The notes beneath the pieces are model-generated. The model saw only the letters and a program-made list of their open reading frames with translations. It was not told where the DNA came from and searched no databases. This document shows positions 16,225 to 25,560 of a stretch of DNA of 64,000 nucleotides, one piece after another. The DNA is from Spiro-02 sp034114085 (GTDB lineage Bacteria > Spirochaetota > Spirochaetia > Sphaerochaetales > Sphaerochaetaceae): NCBI GenBank assembly GCA_034114085.1, contig JAXEWB010000045.1:6489-70488 (forward strand). The letters run 5' to 3'. The stretch's first letter is position 1, and each line of letters starts with the position of its first letter. Position numbers and translations under genes: made by a program.

Positions 16225-17490
16225 TCACGTACTTACGTGATAGATATCCTCGATGGAAGTGATTGAAACAGTAATCGTGTCAGACCATTGTCCGGCAAGA
16301 AGATTTTCTGCGGATCGCTTGAGGTTTTGCACCTTCAATTGCGCCTGTGAGTCAGCTTGCTCGCCGACGTACCATATGTATTTCTGTCCCTTCTTTATCG
16401 GATCCGCGCCATGTGGCGTGAACAGCAAATCATATGTCAGCTTGCCTCCGATGTCGTTTGCATGTTTCATGTAGAAGTCAGAACCTGGGGTTGGATCCGA
16501 TGAATCCGTGAACTCATACGCCACGGAAAACTGTCTGTTGCCGATGATTCCGCTATCGGTGGTGAGTTCTGCGTTCGCGATGACTTGCGCTGAATTCGTA
16601 TATGGATTGAGATTAGCCGCGAGATCCGTCGGCTCAAAGAGAAAGTGCCAGTTGACCTGTGCGACAGTACCCGGTTCCACATTGTAGCATATGCCGTTGA
16701 TCGCCGTATCTTCATTGAACGGACTATATCCGGCCAAGCCTGAACCTGCGGTTTCATACCTGTTTGTCCCTATCCCATTGCATCGGTACGACCATTTCTC
16801 GATATCCCTGAAATTCGGTTCAAGCCGCCCCCTATGGTCGTTGTCAAGAATCAGATTGGGCGCGTAGATATCTGTCGTGACCAAATAGAAATCGATGGTA
16901 TTTCCGGGCTCGAATCTTCGATTGGTATTTTTGAATATGGCGGGGTTTGTGGAAGAGCTGAAGCCTCCTCCCGAATACGAAAGGTTCTGGAAAAAAGTTC
17001 CACTGGCCGACCTGACGATGCATGCCAGCTGCACATGTTTTGAACCGCTGTTGCCGTTTGCGTCGGTATATACCATGTCGCATTCATTGGTAAGCCTATT
17101 GTAAGCGGAAACATTATGGGCCTGCATGTACAATTGATGCAGATAGGTCGTGGAACCGATCATTCTCTGTATTTGCGCATCGGAGTATTTCTCCGGAAAC
17201 GTGGAGGTGATTCCCGTATTGAAGCCCACAAGGGTAAGCGTCCCCAGATACGCTACGGCTTTGCCGGACATATATCCAGTAGTGTCCGCTTGGAAATATG
17301 TGGTGTCCGCGGGAGCGTATGAAAAAATCGCGGGAAGTGAATTTACAAAGACGAGCGTCCCGTTCGTCGGATCAGATTCTGGTTCTCCCAGATCGGTATC
17401 CCTGTAGTCATAGTTGGCGCCGAACGCGAAAGTCGTAAATGTTATCAATAATGTGACAGTCAGTATAGCCTTTTTCGTATTGCTCTTCAT
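16225..17490 (-). CDS. Secreted protein of unknown function
   Basis: I do not recognise this 421-residue protein. It starts MKSNTKKAILTVTLLITFTTFAFG, a clear Sec signal peptide with likely cleavage after FAFG; no lipobox cysteine follows, so it should be periplasmic or surface-exposed. The frame extends upstream to 17556, but AAGGAA before ATG 17490 and the signal peptide fix the start. The mature chain is rich in Thr, Ser, Asn, Asp and Tyr with alternating hydrophobic strands (TLVFVNSLPAIF, NTIDFYLVTTDIY, RQFSVAYEFTD, KLTYDLLFTPHG), which suggests an all-beta protein. It ends in TVSITSIEDIYHVST. It is transcribed alone. Adhesin-like or envelope roles are possible but unsupported. Confidence 0.75.
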   Translation of the reverse strand: MKSNTKKAILTVTLLITFTTFAFGANYDYRDTDLGEPESDPTNGTLVFVNSLPAIFSYAPADTTYFQADTTGYMSGKAVAYLGTLTLVGFNTGITSTFPEKYSDAQIQRMIGSTTYLHQLYMQAHNVSAYNRLTNECDMVYTDANGNSGSKHVQLACIVRSASGTFFQNLSYSGGGFSSSTNPAIFKNTNRRFEPGNTIDFYLVTTDIYAPNLILDNDHRGRLEPNFRDIEKWSYRCNGIGTNRYETAGSGLAGYSPFNEDTAINGICYNVEPGTVAQVNWHFLFEPTDLAANLNPYTNSAQVIANAELTTDSGIIGNRQFSVAYEFTDSSDPTPGSDFYMKHANDIGGKLTYDLLFTPHGADPIKKGQKYIWYVGEQADSQAQLKVQNLKRSAENLLAGQWSDTITVSITSIEDIYHVST

Positions 17491-17790
17491 GGTACGATTC
17501 CTTGCTGAATGGAGAGTATTGTCGCTCCATCGTCGCATACGTGCGATCCGAGCCATTTCTCTAGCACAGTTTCTGATTTTACTGCGGGCTTTGACTTGGA
17601 ATAATACTTATTCTATACGAATTACAACGACTTGATATAGTGGACGACTAGTTGTTTTTGCCAAGTTTTACCGTCTTTTGGCCGTGAATTGCAATGAAGA
17701 CAGTCTTATGATTGGAAAATTCACGCAATATGTTCTTTACTAAAAACTGCGTTTCGAGATTTATATTCCGGTGACGATAGTATGGACTGG

Positions 17791-17815
17791 GAACAGCGAC
17801 GCTCTGTCGCTGTTC
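17791..17815. terminator. Strong hairpin between secreted protein and MATE genes
   Basis: GAACAGCGAC and GTCGCTGTTC form a perfect 10-bp stem around GCTCT. There is no T tract, so a terminator role for the MATE gene (stop at 17953) is only likely, not certain. The rest of 17491-17952 shows no gene. Confidence 0.4.
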
Positions 17816-17952
17816 ACTGAACTATAGTCTCTGCAAAGAGTTGATCTGACGTTGCAGTCGTTATCACAGGCAATCGGCGGCAACGTGATCCATGTCTTAT
17901 GAATTGGAATCTGTCATTACGGGCTACCCGTGCGTTACCAGCCGTATGTCTG

Positions 17953-19326
17953 TTAATGAGCCAACGACCTAATTTTTTTGTTGTATTCCCATCTGAAGAA
18001 GAAAATCGTCATAATCAGCGAGAAAAATTCAGCTATGACAAACGAATACCATACCCCGTCCAGACCGACGGCCTTGCCGAGGAGCCATGCGCTAGGCAGG
18101 ACGAACATGATTTGTCGGGTAATCGACGTAATCATGCTAAGGAAGCCATCTCCAGTGGATTGGAATGTGGCCCCCAAAACGATGGAGATGCCGGCGCTGA
18201 TAAAGCAGAGGCTGATCGCCGGCAGCGCGATGCGTCCAATGGACAGCATCTCTTCCGATGCGTTGAACATCATCAGCAGGGTTTCGGGGAACAGCTGGAA
18301 GATGATGGTGCCCAGAGCCATGATTGACACCGAGATAGCCATGCCGACTTTAAGAGCCTTGACCATCCGTTCTGGTTTCCTTGCTCCGTAGTTGTAGCCG
18401 AGGATGGGAATCAGACCACTGTTCAGACCGAAGATTGGCATGAATATGAACGACTGGAGCTTGAAGTATACACCGAACACAGCCGTGGCGGTGGTAGAGA
18501 ACGCTATCAGTATCTTGTTCAGGCCGACCGTCATGACCGTTCCGATCGACTGCATGATGATCGCGGGTACGCCGACTGCGTAGATTTCCTTGACCGTCTG
18601 TTTTTCCAGCCTGCATGCGCGGATCTTGACATGGACTTCCTTGTTCTTGCGGACAAAGATGATCGCCAACGTCATGGAGACGAACTGCCCGATAACAGTG
18701 GCGATTGCGGCGCCGACTACTCCCATGGGAGGCAGGCCTAGCCATCCAAAGATAAAAATCGGGTCGAGGATGATGTTCGTGATCGCTCCGGACATCTGTA
18801 CGACCATTGGCCGTATCGTATCTCCGGTCGCCTGCATGATGCGTTCACAGGTCACGTCGATAAAGATCCCCAGCGAAAACACCAGACAGATACTGGTGTA
18901 CCAAGTCCCCATATTGATCAATTCAGGATCGTCGGTGAATATTTTGAAGAACACTCTGGTGCATGTAAGACCAAGGACGGCGAACGCAGCCCAACTGATT
19001 GCCGCCAGCACGAGACCATTCGCAGCCGCGCTGTTCGCAGCGTCGTACCGCTTTTCGCCAAGTCTCCTGGACAGCAGTGAGTTTACACCGACGCTGGTTC
19101 CAATCGCCACCGCGATCATCAAGTTCTGTACTGGAAACGCCAAGGACACCGCGGTCAGCGCCTTTTCGCTGACTTGGGCGACGAAGATGCTGTCTACGAT
19201 ATTGTATAACGCCTGAATAAGCATGGAGAGCATGATCGGCAGGGACATGCTGACCAACAACCGGCCGACGGGCATGACGCCCATCTTGTTTTCTGCACGT
19301 TGTTCCATTTTCTGGATATTCCTCAT
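17953..19326 (-). CDS. MATE-family multidrug efflux transporter
   Basis: This 457-residue inner-membrane antiporter exports drugs or metabolites using Na+ or H+. It has the two six-helix bundles of the family: the first begins MPVGRLLVSMSLPIMLSMLIQALYNIVDSIFVA and continues ALTAVSLAFPVQNLMIAVAIGTSVGVNSLLSRRLG; the second contains GLNSGLIPILGYNYGARKPERM. The loop KTVKEIYAVGVPAIIMQSIG between bundles is also typical. Two starts are close together (19326 and 19308); no Shine-Dalgarno decides strongly. It lies downstream of the MerR regulator gene on the same strand, but a terminator (19489-19515) separates them, so it may have its own promoter. Control by MerR is plausible. Confidence 0.93.
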   Translation of the reverse strand: MRNIQKMEQRAENKMGVMPVGRLLVSMSLPIMLSMLIQALYNIVDSIFVAQVSEKALTAVSLAFPVQNLMIAVAIGTSVGVNSLLSRRLGEKRYDAANSAAANGLVLAAISWAAFAVLGLTCTRVFFKIFTDDPELINMGTWYTSICLVFSLGIFIDVTCERIMQATGDTIRPMVVQMSGAITNIILDPIFIFGWLGLPPMGVVGAAIATVIGQFVSMTLAIIFVRKNKEVHVKIRACRLEKQTVKEIYAVGVPAIIMQSIGTVMTVGLNKILIAFSTTATAVFGVYFKLQSFIFMPIFGLNSGLIPILGYNYGARKPERMVKALKVGMAISVSIMALGTIIFQLFPETLLMMFNASEEMLSIGRIALPAISLCFISAGISIVLGATFQSTGDGFLSMITSITRQIMFVLPSAWLLGKAVGLDGVWYSFVIAEFFSLIMTIFFFRWEYNKKIRSLAH

Positions 19327-19488
19327 TATGTTTCAATCGCCGAAGAGATCCCCCCTCATTGACGATGAAAAGAAGAGACGGCTGGAAAGCCATCGACTGT
19401 CCCGCGACCTGAGAATACGACGGAAACATTCCGCGGGTTCTTGGGGATAGTAACCATGTATGTATCATAGGAAAAAATTAATGTAAAG

Positions 19489-19515
19489 AAGGAGGACCTG
19501 TGTTTGGCCCTCCTT
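19489..19515 (-). terminator. Intrinsic terminator after the MerR gene
   Basis: AAGGAGG/CCTCCTT arms with additional GG/CC pairs form a stable hairpin. On the minus strand it is followed by a T-rich tract ending TTTTTT. It lies 35 bp past the stop of the MerR gene. Confidence 0.65.
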
Positions 19516-19549
19516 GATGAAAAAATACGGTAAGCGTATTTGCCCAGGC

Positions 19550-20437
19550 TTAAAGACTATGTTTTCTGACTGGAACCTGTATCTCGGTAAGCCACTCCAT
19601 CGGATCATCCTTGTTCCATATCCCGTCGATATACCGTTCCCTGGCATTCTGTGTCGGTTCGTAGTCGTTTTCCTCTATCCACTGGTAGATAAACGCATAC
19701 GCCTTGCCGATTTCATCGAACGGTCCTTTGTGATAGATGCAGACCGCTTGCGTTGCGCCGATATCCTTGAACTTGGTGTTGGCCGTCTCCACGCCGCGCC
19801 GTTCGACGGCCTGGGCGTATTCCAGCTCGATGTCGGTGTGCCGGAATTCCTTTGCGGTATAGGTCACGTAGCAGTAATCCGGTTCGATGCACTTAAGTCC
19901 GGGATTTGCGTTCCGGCATTCCTCCCCAGCCTCGATGATGAACTTTGACATTTCTTGAAACGATGGAATGATTCCCGTCCGATAGAATACCGTATAGGCC
20001 GGTATAGTCTTTACGATCACTTGATAGCTCATTGAGAATTCCTCCTGAATCTGCCGTAGCAGTGAATTGATCCGGGACTTCTGATCTTGCAAGTTCTTCA
20101 GCTCGGACTCCACCATGTCCATTCGCTCCAAGAGGATTCCCGTCGCGTCATGTCCGGACATGATGCGCTGGATATCTTCTATGGAGAGCCCGATCTGGCG
20201 GTAGGCGATGATCTCCTGCAATTCAATCAGTTGGGTATTGCGGTAGTACCGATAGCCGGTGGTGGCTTCGACATAGGCCGGTTTAAGCAATTGTGATTCA
20301 TCATAGAACCGCAACGTCTTGACGGTAGTCTTCGTCATCTTTGAGAATTCTCCGATTGGTACGATCACTTTGTCGTCTTTCATCTGACGGATCGTGTCGT
20401 ATGCCTCGTCCAACTCCCATTCGTCTTTCGTATACAT
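19550..20437 (-). CDS. MerR-family regulator with GyrI-like effector-binding domain (BmrR type)
   Basis: This 295-residue regulator has a MerR winged helix at about residues 24-70 (VPIGEFSKMTKTTVKTLRFYDESQLLKPA...TGYRYY). A dimerisation coiled coil follows (LLERMDMVESELKNLQDQKSRINSLL), and a C-terminal GyrI/BmrR-like domain of about 150 residues (SYQVIVKTIPAYTVFYRTGIIPSF to EIQVPV) binds lipophilic drugs in known relatives. An unusual acidic N-terminal extension of about 22 residues precedes the DNA-binding domain. AAGGAG lies 5 bases before ATG 20437. Its own promoter has the stretched spacer and dyad typical of MerR targets (20461-20491), so autoregulation is very likely. The neighbouring MATE and MFS genes are candidate targets. 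Confidence 0.92.
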   Translation of the reverse strand: MYTKDEWELDEAYDTIRQMKDDKVIVPIGEFSKMTKTTVKTLRFYDESQLLKPAYVEATTGYRYYRNTQLIELQEIIAYRQIGLSIEDIQRIMSGHDATGILLERMDMVESELKNLQDQKSRINSLLRQIQEEFSMSYQVIVKTIPAYTVFYRTGIIPSFQEMSKFIIEAGEECRNANPGLKCIEPDYCYVTYTAKEFRHTDIELEYAQAVERRGVETANTKFKDIGATQAVCIYHKGPFDEIGKAYAFIYQWIEENDYEPTQNARERYIDGIWNKDDPMEWLTEIQVPVRKHSL

Positions 20438-20460
20438 GGCATCTCCTTGTCCCGCACCAA

Positions 20461-20491
20461 ACTCTACGGCCTCCCGTAAGAGGAGGGTCAA
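20461..20491 (-). promoter_or_regulatory. MerR-type promoter with 19-bp spacer and operator dyad
   Basis: On the minus strand TTGACC (complement of 20486-20491) and TAGAGT (complement of 20461-20466) are separated by 19 bp. The spacer contains the dyad CCTCC-N7-GGAGG. The long spacer plus CCTCC/GGAGG dyad is the classic design of promoters activated by MerR-family DNA distortion. Confidence 0.85.
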
Positions 20492-20668
20492 GCGTAATTG
20501 TAAAAATTTGAAAAAAGTAGCGTATCCCCTTCGGAGTTATGGCGCTGAGAAGCTTCGGAATGTTCCATGTCACTGGAAATATATGAGATGTATTGTCCGT
20601 CTCTATTGCTCGGTAAAGACGTCGCATGTGCGCGGGCGCTTCTGCGCCGAGGCCTCCATCTGACGGCA

Positions 20669-21961
20669 TTAGCCTGTAAGTCCCGTTCGCTTGCGATAAT
20701 TCTCCATGCAGTCAGGAATCTTGTGTTCGTCGACTTTCATCAGCAACAGCCCTCCCACGATGAACAGTACGACCAGGCTGATGATCCCTAGGCGATTGCT
20801 ACCGGAAAGTACTGTGACCACGCCGACTAGTAGCGGGCCTACGATCGCCGCGAACTTTCCGAGCATGTTGAAGAATCCGAAGAACTGGGCGGACTGCTCC
20901 TGTGGAATCAACCGGGTATAATAGCTCCGGCTCAACGCCTGTATGCCGCCTTGGAACAGACCGATCATGCAGGCCAGCAGGTAGAAGTGGATCGGCTTCG
21001 TCATGAAGAATCCCATGACTGCGATCAGCCCATAGGCGCAGATGGCGATCAGCAACGCCCGCTTGATACCGACTTTGTGTCCGAACCAATTGTATGCCAA
21101 AGCCGCGGGGAACGCTACGAACTGAGTGATCAGCAACGCTACGATCAGCGATTCACTGGGGAACCCCAGCGCCGTACCATAATCGACCGCCATACGGATA
21201 ATCGTATCGACGCCGTCGATATAGCACCAGTAGGCGAGTAGGAAGAGTCCTGTGACCTTCAACGTCCTGATCGCCCGGAAGGTGCCTCTGATTTGGGAAA
21301 AACCTTGCTTGACCGCCTCGCCGACCGTATAACGTTTTTTTCCCTTCGGCTCTTTGACGAATAGAAACAGTGGAAGGGAGAATGCCAGCCACCAGACCGC
21401 CACGGACATGAAGGACGCCCGGACGGCGGCGGCTTCATCTGGAAGCCCGAACCACCTGGGGTTCAGATACATCAGCACATTGACCAGGAACAGCAGCCCT
21501 CCTCCGATGTAGCCAAGGCTAAAGCCGAGGGAGGATACGAAATCTACTTTCTTTTCCGAAGCGACTGATGGCAATAATGAATCGTAGAACGTATTGGCAC
21601 CACTGAAACCGATTGTCGCTGTGATATAGAATACGACTGCCAGCGGCCAATTTCCCGCGGCGACAAACCAGAGCGCCCCGGTCATGATCGCTCCCAGGAA
21701 CGCGAAGAACGTGAGCAGCCGCTTGCGGTAGCTCCCGTTGTCCGCTATTGCTCCCAGGACCGGCGCCATGGCCGCGACGCAGATTGAGGCGATGGAATTC
21801 GCCAGGCCGAGATAGAACGTGCTCTGCTGGCTTGTCGCTGACGAGGACCAATAGGAACTGAAAAAGACGGGAAAGAACCCCGCCATGACCGTCGTCGCGA
21901 AGGCACTGTTCGCCCAATCGTACAAGGACCATGAAACAATCGCTTTGCGAGAGTCCTGCAT
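20669..21961 (-). CDS. MFS transporter, UMF1/Atg22-like family
   Basis: This 430-residue inner-membrane protein has about 12 hydrophobic segments. The start VSWSLYDWANSAFATTVMAGFFPVFF is the signature of the UMF1 (Atg22-like) branch of the major facilitator superfamily. The segment FFGFFNMLGKFAAIVGPLLVG near residue 360 is also characteristic. A basic loop KEPKGKKRYTVGEAVKQGF lies between the halves. Bacterial members are common but their substrate is unproven; amino-acid or metabolite efflux has been suggested from the fungal relative. It lies upstream of the MerR gene on the same strand with about 230 bp between them, and is divergent from aspartate kinase. Confidence 0.9.
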   Translation of the reverse strand: MQDSRKAIVSWSLYDWANSAFATTVMAGFFPVFFSSYWSSSATSQQSTFYLGLANSIASICVAAMAPVLGAIADNGSYRKRLLTFFAFLGAIMTGALWFVAAGNWPLAVVFYITATIGFSGANTFYDSLLPSVASEKKVDFVSSLGFSLGYIGGGLLFLVNVLMYLNPRWFGLPDEAAAVRASFMSVAVWWLAFSLPLFLFVKEPKGKKRYTVGEAVKQGFSQIRGTFRAIRTLKVTGLFLLAYWCYIDGVDTIIRMAVDYGTALGFPSESLIVALLITQFVAFPAALAYNWFGHKVGIKRALLIAICAYGLIAVMGFFMTKPIHFYLLACMIGLFQGGIQALSRSYYTRLIPQEQSAQFFGFFNMLGKFAAIVGPLLVGVVTVLSGSNRLGIISLVVLFIVGGLLLMKVDEHKIPDCMENYRKRTGLTG

Positions 21962-22230
21962 GAGGAAACCTCCTGGGTTCTTGGTGAAGATTTGTGTTTC
22001 CAGTGTAGCGTATCCGCTACAGTCCTGTCACTTGAAATAATGAATGATCCATGAGAAGTCCATGGGGATTCCGTGGCATGGTTACATGGCTGAGAGCGGT
22101 TTCTGATAGAGTATGAGGCAAAAAGATTGCCTAAGATGCAGCTTTTATACTATTCTCCGGCTGATGGGCAATGTGTCCGGTTCCTTTATCATGTTGCAAG
22201 TAGATGAACTTTATACGTGGAGAGAGTGAT

Positions 22231-23577
22231 ATGACAGGTATGCAGATGTCTGGAAAGCAAGCGAAACGGAATATAGTGGTATGCAAATTCGGAGGAAGTT
22301 CCGTCGCTGATGCGGATCATGTGAAGAAGGTCAGGGCTATTCTTGAAGCGGATAGCCGCAGGAGTATCGTTGTTGTCTCAGCTCCCGGCCGTCGTTCGAA
22401 GGACGATGACAAGGTGACGGACCTGTTGTACGCCTGCAACAAACTTGTTCAGGATGGCAAGTCCTGCAAGGAGCTGTTCAAAAAGATTTCCAGCCGTTAT
22501 ACGGATATCCTGACCGGTCTTGGCATGAAAGCTGATTTCCTCAAGCCTGTTCTCGATGAAGTCCGTCGGTGCATCGACGCTGGACATGGAACCGACTATG
22601 CCGCCAGCCGTGGTGAATATTTGAGCGCACGCCTAGTCGCTGAATATCTCGGCTGGACGTTTCTCGATACTGCCGATGTCGTGGTAATCAATCATGACGG
22701 TACCGTCCACCCCGCGACATGGCAAAAGCTTTCCGAATCTCTTGATCCAAAAGGAAAGTATGTGATTCCCGGTTTTTATGGTGCGACTGCTGATGGCGTA
22801 GTAAAGACCTTCTCCCGTGGCGGTTCCGATATCACCGGCGCCATCATGGCACGTGCCGTCGGCGCCGACCTCTATGAGAACTGGACCGATGTTTCAGGTG
22901 TCTTCATGGCTGATCCCCGTCTGATTCCCGAAGCAAAGGTTGTCCAGACCATGACCTACAAGGAGGTCCGGGAGCTTGCCGAAGTCGGGGCCGGGGTATT
23001 CCACGAAGAAGCTATCGCTCCCGTGATGGATGCCGGCATCCCCATAAACGTCAAGAATACCAACGACCCGTCGGCGCCCGGGACGATGATCGTTCCCTCC
23101 AGGGATTGTGCCGATATCCCGTTGGTTGGAGTTTCCTCCCGCAACGGTTACAGCAGCATTTCGCTACACAAGATGATGCTGTTCAAAAGGACGGGTATCC
23201 GCCATGCGTTGCTTACCATGCTTCATGTGTTCGGTATTCGCCCGGAATTCTCGCTTGTCGGGATTGATTCCATAGTATGGTTCTATGATTCCAAACAAGC
23301 CTCGGAGAGCGTTCTTGAGGCCATGAAGACTCGTCTGAAAGATGAGTTCGAGTTGGATTCCATCACCGTCTCATCTGGATATGCGGTTGTGGGCGTAGTG
23401 GGCGAGGGAATCATGGGGATGTCCGATATGCTTTCCAAAGCGACTTCCGCGTTGTCCCGACAGAACATCTCCCTTGAATTTCTCAATTACGGTGCATCCG
23501 ACACTTCTTGCCTGTTCGGAGTGCGAAGTGGAGCCAAAGACGAGACGGTACGGGCGTTGTACGAGGCGTTGGCGTAA
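22231..23577 (+). CDS. lysC: Aspartate kinase
   Basis: This 448-residue enzyme phosphorylates aspartate, the first step to lysine, threonine, methionine and diaminopimelate. VVCKFGGSSVAD is the nucleotide-binding KFGGSS motif, FSRGGSDITGAIMARAVGADLYENWTDVSG is the aspartate/ATP-binding core, and VPVM-like residues are replaced by EEAIAPVMDAGIPINVKNTNDP. Two ACT domains follow (from about residues 305 and 385), as in feedback-regulated monofunctional aspartokinases. The frame opens at 22204, but GGAGAGAG before ATG 22231 marks the start. It is monocistronic. No lysine riboswitch is recognised in the 270-bp upstream gap, which holds only a TATACT-like -10. Confidence 0.95.
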   Translation: MTGMQMSGKQAKRNIVVCKFGGSSVADADHVKKVRAILEADSRRSIVVVSAPGRRSKDDDKVTDLLYACNKLVQDGKSCKELFKKISSRYTDILTGLGMKADFLKPVLDEVRRCIDAGHGTDYAASRGEYLSARLVAEYLGWTFLDTADVVVINHDGTVHPATWQKLSESLDPKGKYVIPGFYGATADGVVKTFSRGGSDITGAIMARAVGADLYENWTDVSGVFMADPRLIPEAKVVQTMTYKEVRELAEVGAGVFHEEAIAPVMDAGIPINVKNTNDPSAPGTMIVPSRDCADIPLVGVSSRNGYSSISLHKMMLFKRTGIRHALLTMLHVFGIRPEFSLVGIDSIVWFYDSKQASESVLEAMKTRLKDEFELDSITVSSGYAVVGVVGEGIMGMSDMLSKATSALSRQNISLEFLNYGASDTSCLFGVRSGAKDETVRALYEALA

Positions 23578-23791
23578 CGGATTGTTGTTTTTAGTCGGAA
23601 TGATGATGATGAACGCCGCGGGGCAGTGAGAGCTGTATCGCGGTGTTGCTGTCCGTATCGCCATTGTAATGTTCATCCAGCGACTGACCTGCGATCACGA
23701 ATCCTCTTTTCCTGTTTGCGACCGATCCTATTGACTGTCCATGGTTGCCGATACCCGATGGAGACTGTCTCGGCGCCACCTCCAATCCACT

Positions 23792-23819
23792 AAAAAAAAC
23801 GGTCCACCGAAGTGGACCG
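23792..23819 (-). terminator. Intrinsic terminator of the shared ABC ATPase gene
   Basis: On the minus strand CGGTCCAC-TTCG-GTGGACCG, an 8-bp stem with a UUCG tetraloop, is followed by eight T residues. It lies 24 bp past the stop codon of the ATPase gene. The 23578-23790 stretch contains a 64-codon minus ORF ending in histidines, which I do not accept as a gene. Confidence 0.92.
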
Positions 23820-23842
23820 GATACAACCTGTTTCGTGATGAA

Positions 23843-24937
23843 TTAGCGGATGGCCAACTCAGTCTCAAGATCAAAGAACTTCGCCTTCGCCATATCAGGA
23901 ATCAGAGAAATCTTCTCTTCGACGCCGATGGTTACGTTTGGATCAATCTTGCCGATAACCTGGTTCTTGGAAGTCGCCACATATACGTGGGTTTCAGAAC
24001 CGAGCGGTTCAACGACGCTGACCTGTCCGTCGATAGTCTCTCCATCTTTGGGAGTGTGGCTGAAAGTCACATCTTCCGGGCGAATGCCGAAGGTTACTGA
24101 CTTTCCGACATACGGGGTCAACAGCTTCTTCTGCTTGTCATTGAGCTTCAGGCGGAACGTACCTTCATTCGCATACAAGTCACTGCCTTCCGCTTCGATG
24201 GCGACTTCCAGGAAGTTCATGGGAGGAGAACCGATGAATCCTGCGACAAACTTGTTGTTCGGGTTGTTGTACAGCTCGAGCGGGCCGCCGATCTGCTGGA
24301 TGACACCAAGCTTCATGACGACGATCTTGTCGGCCATGGTCAGGGCTTCGACCTGGTCATGGGTAACATAGATCATGGTCGCCTTGAGGCGATTGTGCAG
24401 AGCGGAAATTTCTGCTCTCATCTGAACACGGAGTTTCGCGTCGAGGTTGGACAACGGTTCGTCGAACAGGAATACCTTTGGCTTACGAACAATCGCACGA
24501 CCTACGGCGACACGCTGGCGCTGACCACCGGACAGAGCCTTCGGCTTTCTTTCAAGCAATTCCTCGATGTCAAGGATTTTCGCGGCTTCACGGACACGCT
24601 GGTCGATCTCTTCCTTGGGGAACTTGCGAATCTTCAGACCGAACGCCATGTTATCATAGACGGTCATGTGAGGATACAGGGCATAGTTCTGGAATACCAT
24701 CGCGATGTCGCGATCTTTCGGGGGGACGTCGTTGACGAGTTTTCCGTCAATCAGCAGTTCGCCGCTGGAAATGTCTTCCAAACCGGCGACCATGCGCAAG
24801 GTCGTGGATTTACCGCAGCCGGAAGGGCCGACGAGAACCACGAATTCCCTGTCCAGAATGTCAATGTTGACATTGTCGACAGCCTTGACGCCACCATCAT
24901 AGATTTTGCAGATATTTTTCAATTCTACAGTGGCCAT
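23843..24937 (-). CDS. Sugar ABC transporter ATP-binding protein, MsmK/UgpC/MalK type
   Basis: This 364-residue ATPase powers CUT1 sugar importers. It has Walker A GPSGCGKST, Q-loop MVFQNYALYPHMTVYDN, signature ALSGGQRQRVAVGRAIVR, Walker B VFLFDEPLSNLDA and H-loop YVTHDQ. A C-terminal regulatory TOBE-type domain follows (about residues 235-364), with FGIRPEDV and VSVVEPLGSETHVYV as in MalK. The gene stands alone, with its own consensus promoter and terminator and no permease beside it. In other bacteria such orphan ATPases (MsmK) serve several sugar transporters. It is the natural partner for the permeases at 3175-4861, which lack an ATPase. The start is supported by AGGAGG. Confidence 0.95.
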   Translation of the reverse strand: MATVELKNICKIYDGGVKAVDNVNIDILDREFVVLVGPSGCGKSTTLRMVAGLEDISSGELLIDGKLVNDVPPKDRDIAMVFQNYALYPHMTVYDNMAFGLKIRKFPKEEIDQRVREAAKILDIEELLERKPKALSGGQRQRVAVGRAIVRKPKVFLFDEPLSNLDAKLRVQMRAEISALHNRLKATMIYVTHDQVEALTMADKIVVMKLGVIQQIGGPLELYNNPNNKFVAGFIGSPPMNFLEVAIEAEGSDLYANEGTFRLKLNDKQKKLLTPYVGKSVTFGIRPEDVTFSHTPKDGETIDGQVSVVEPLGSETHVYVATSKNQVIGKIDPNVTIGVEEKISLIPDMAKAKFFDLETELAIR

Positions 24938-24968
24938 TAGGACCTCCTAATTTATCTTATTACCTTTT

Positions 24969-24997
24969 ATTCTAACCCGACAATTTTCACCTGTCAA
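24969..24997 (-). promoter_or_regulatory. Promoter of the shared sugar ATPase gene
   Basis: TTGACA (complement of 24992-24997) and TAGAAT (complement of 24969-24974) are spaced by 17 bp on the minus strand. This near-consensus promoter lies about 30 bp before the start codon, which fits a strongly expressed housekeeping ATPase. Confidence 0.85.
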
Positions 24998-25545
24998 ACT
25001 AAAAAACTAGGAAACGAACGAAAAATTGGTTTGTTGAATCTCATGCCGTCTCATTGCGAGTATCCGTTTCCTATCTGCATGTTGATAAAGCCGCACCTGA
25101 TTCTTCATACCCGGAAACGCTTTATATGGGAACGACATGGGATTCCCGCCGAAAACGGCTGGTAAAATATACGAATGTGCCTTGTTTTTTCTCATATGAA
25201 ATCGTCAACTACAATCGGCTCCTACCCATCTCTCCAAAAACAGGAGAGCGGGGGGGCTGAATGAACGAAAAGGCTTGCAAGAAACGCCTGATGGTTTTGT
25301 CTGACTCCGATGCTTCCCGTTGCGTTGTTCTCGCGAATGAGCGTTCGCGCTCTGTTTTTTCGTCGCTCTTGCCGCCCAAGGAGTCCGCCTTTGAAAAAAT
25401 AGTGTAGGGGCAGGATTCTGTGTGACCGCAAGTCTCTCCCTCATTATAAAAATTGGGGGCTTCGGTGGTATCTTTTGAATTGGGATGATGTCGCCCCATG
25501 ATACCCATGACAATAAAAATCCTGCCGAACCAGGGAAATGTGTAG

Positions 25546-25560
25546 TATAATTATGGTATG
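25546..25560 (+). promoter_or_regulatory. -10 box immediately before the Memo-family gene
   Basis: TATAAT (25546-25551) ends only 6 bases before ATG 25558, and no Shine-Dalgarno precedes that ATG, so transcription may begin at or very near the start codon. The -35 region (TGCCGA) is weak. The rest of the 24998-25545 gap holds no gene that I can support. Confidence 0.5.

Noticed and set aside
23591..23785. 64-codon minus-strand ORF with C-terminal HHHH between lysC and the ABC ATPase
   Set aside because: No promoter, ribosome site or family resemblance; it lies just past the ATPase terminator.
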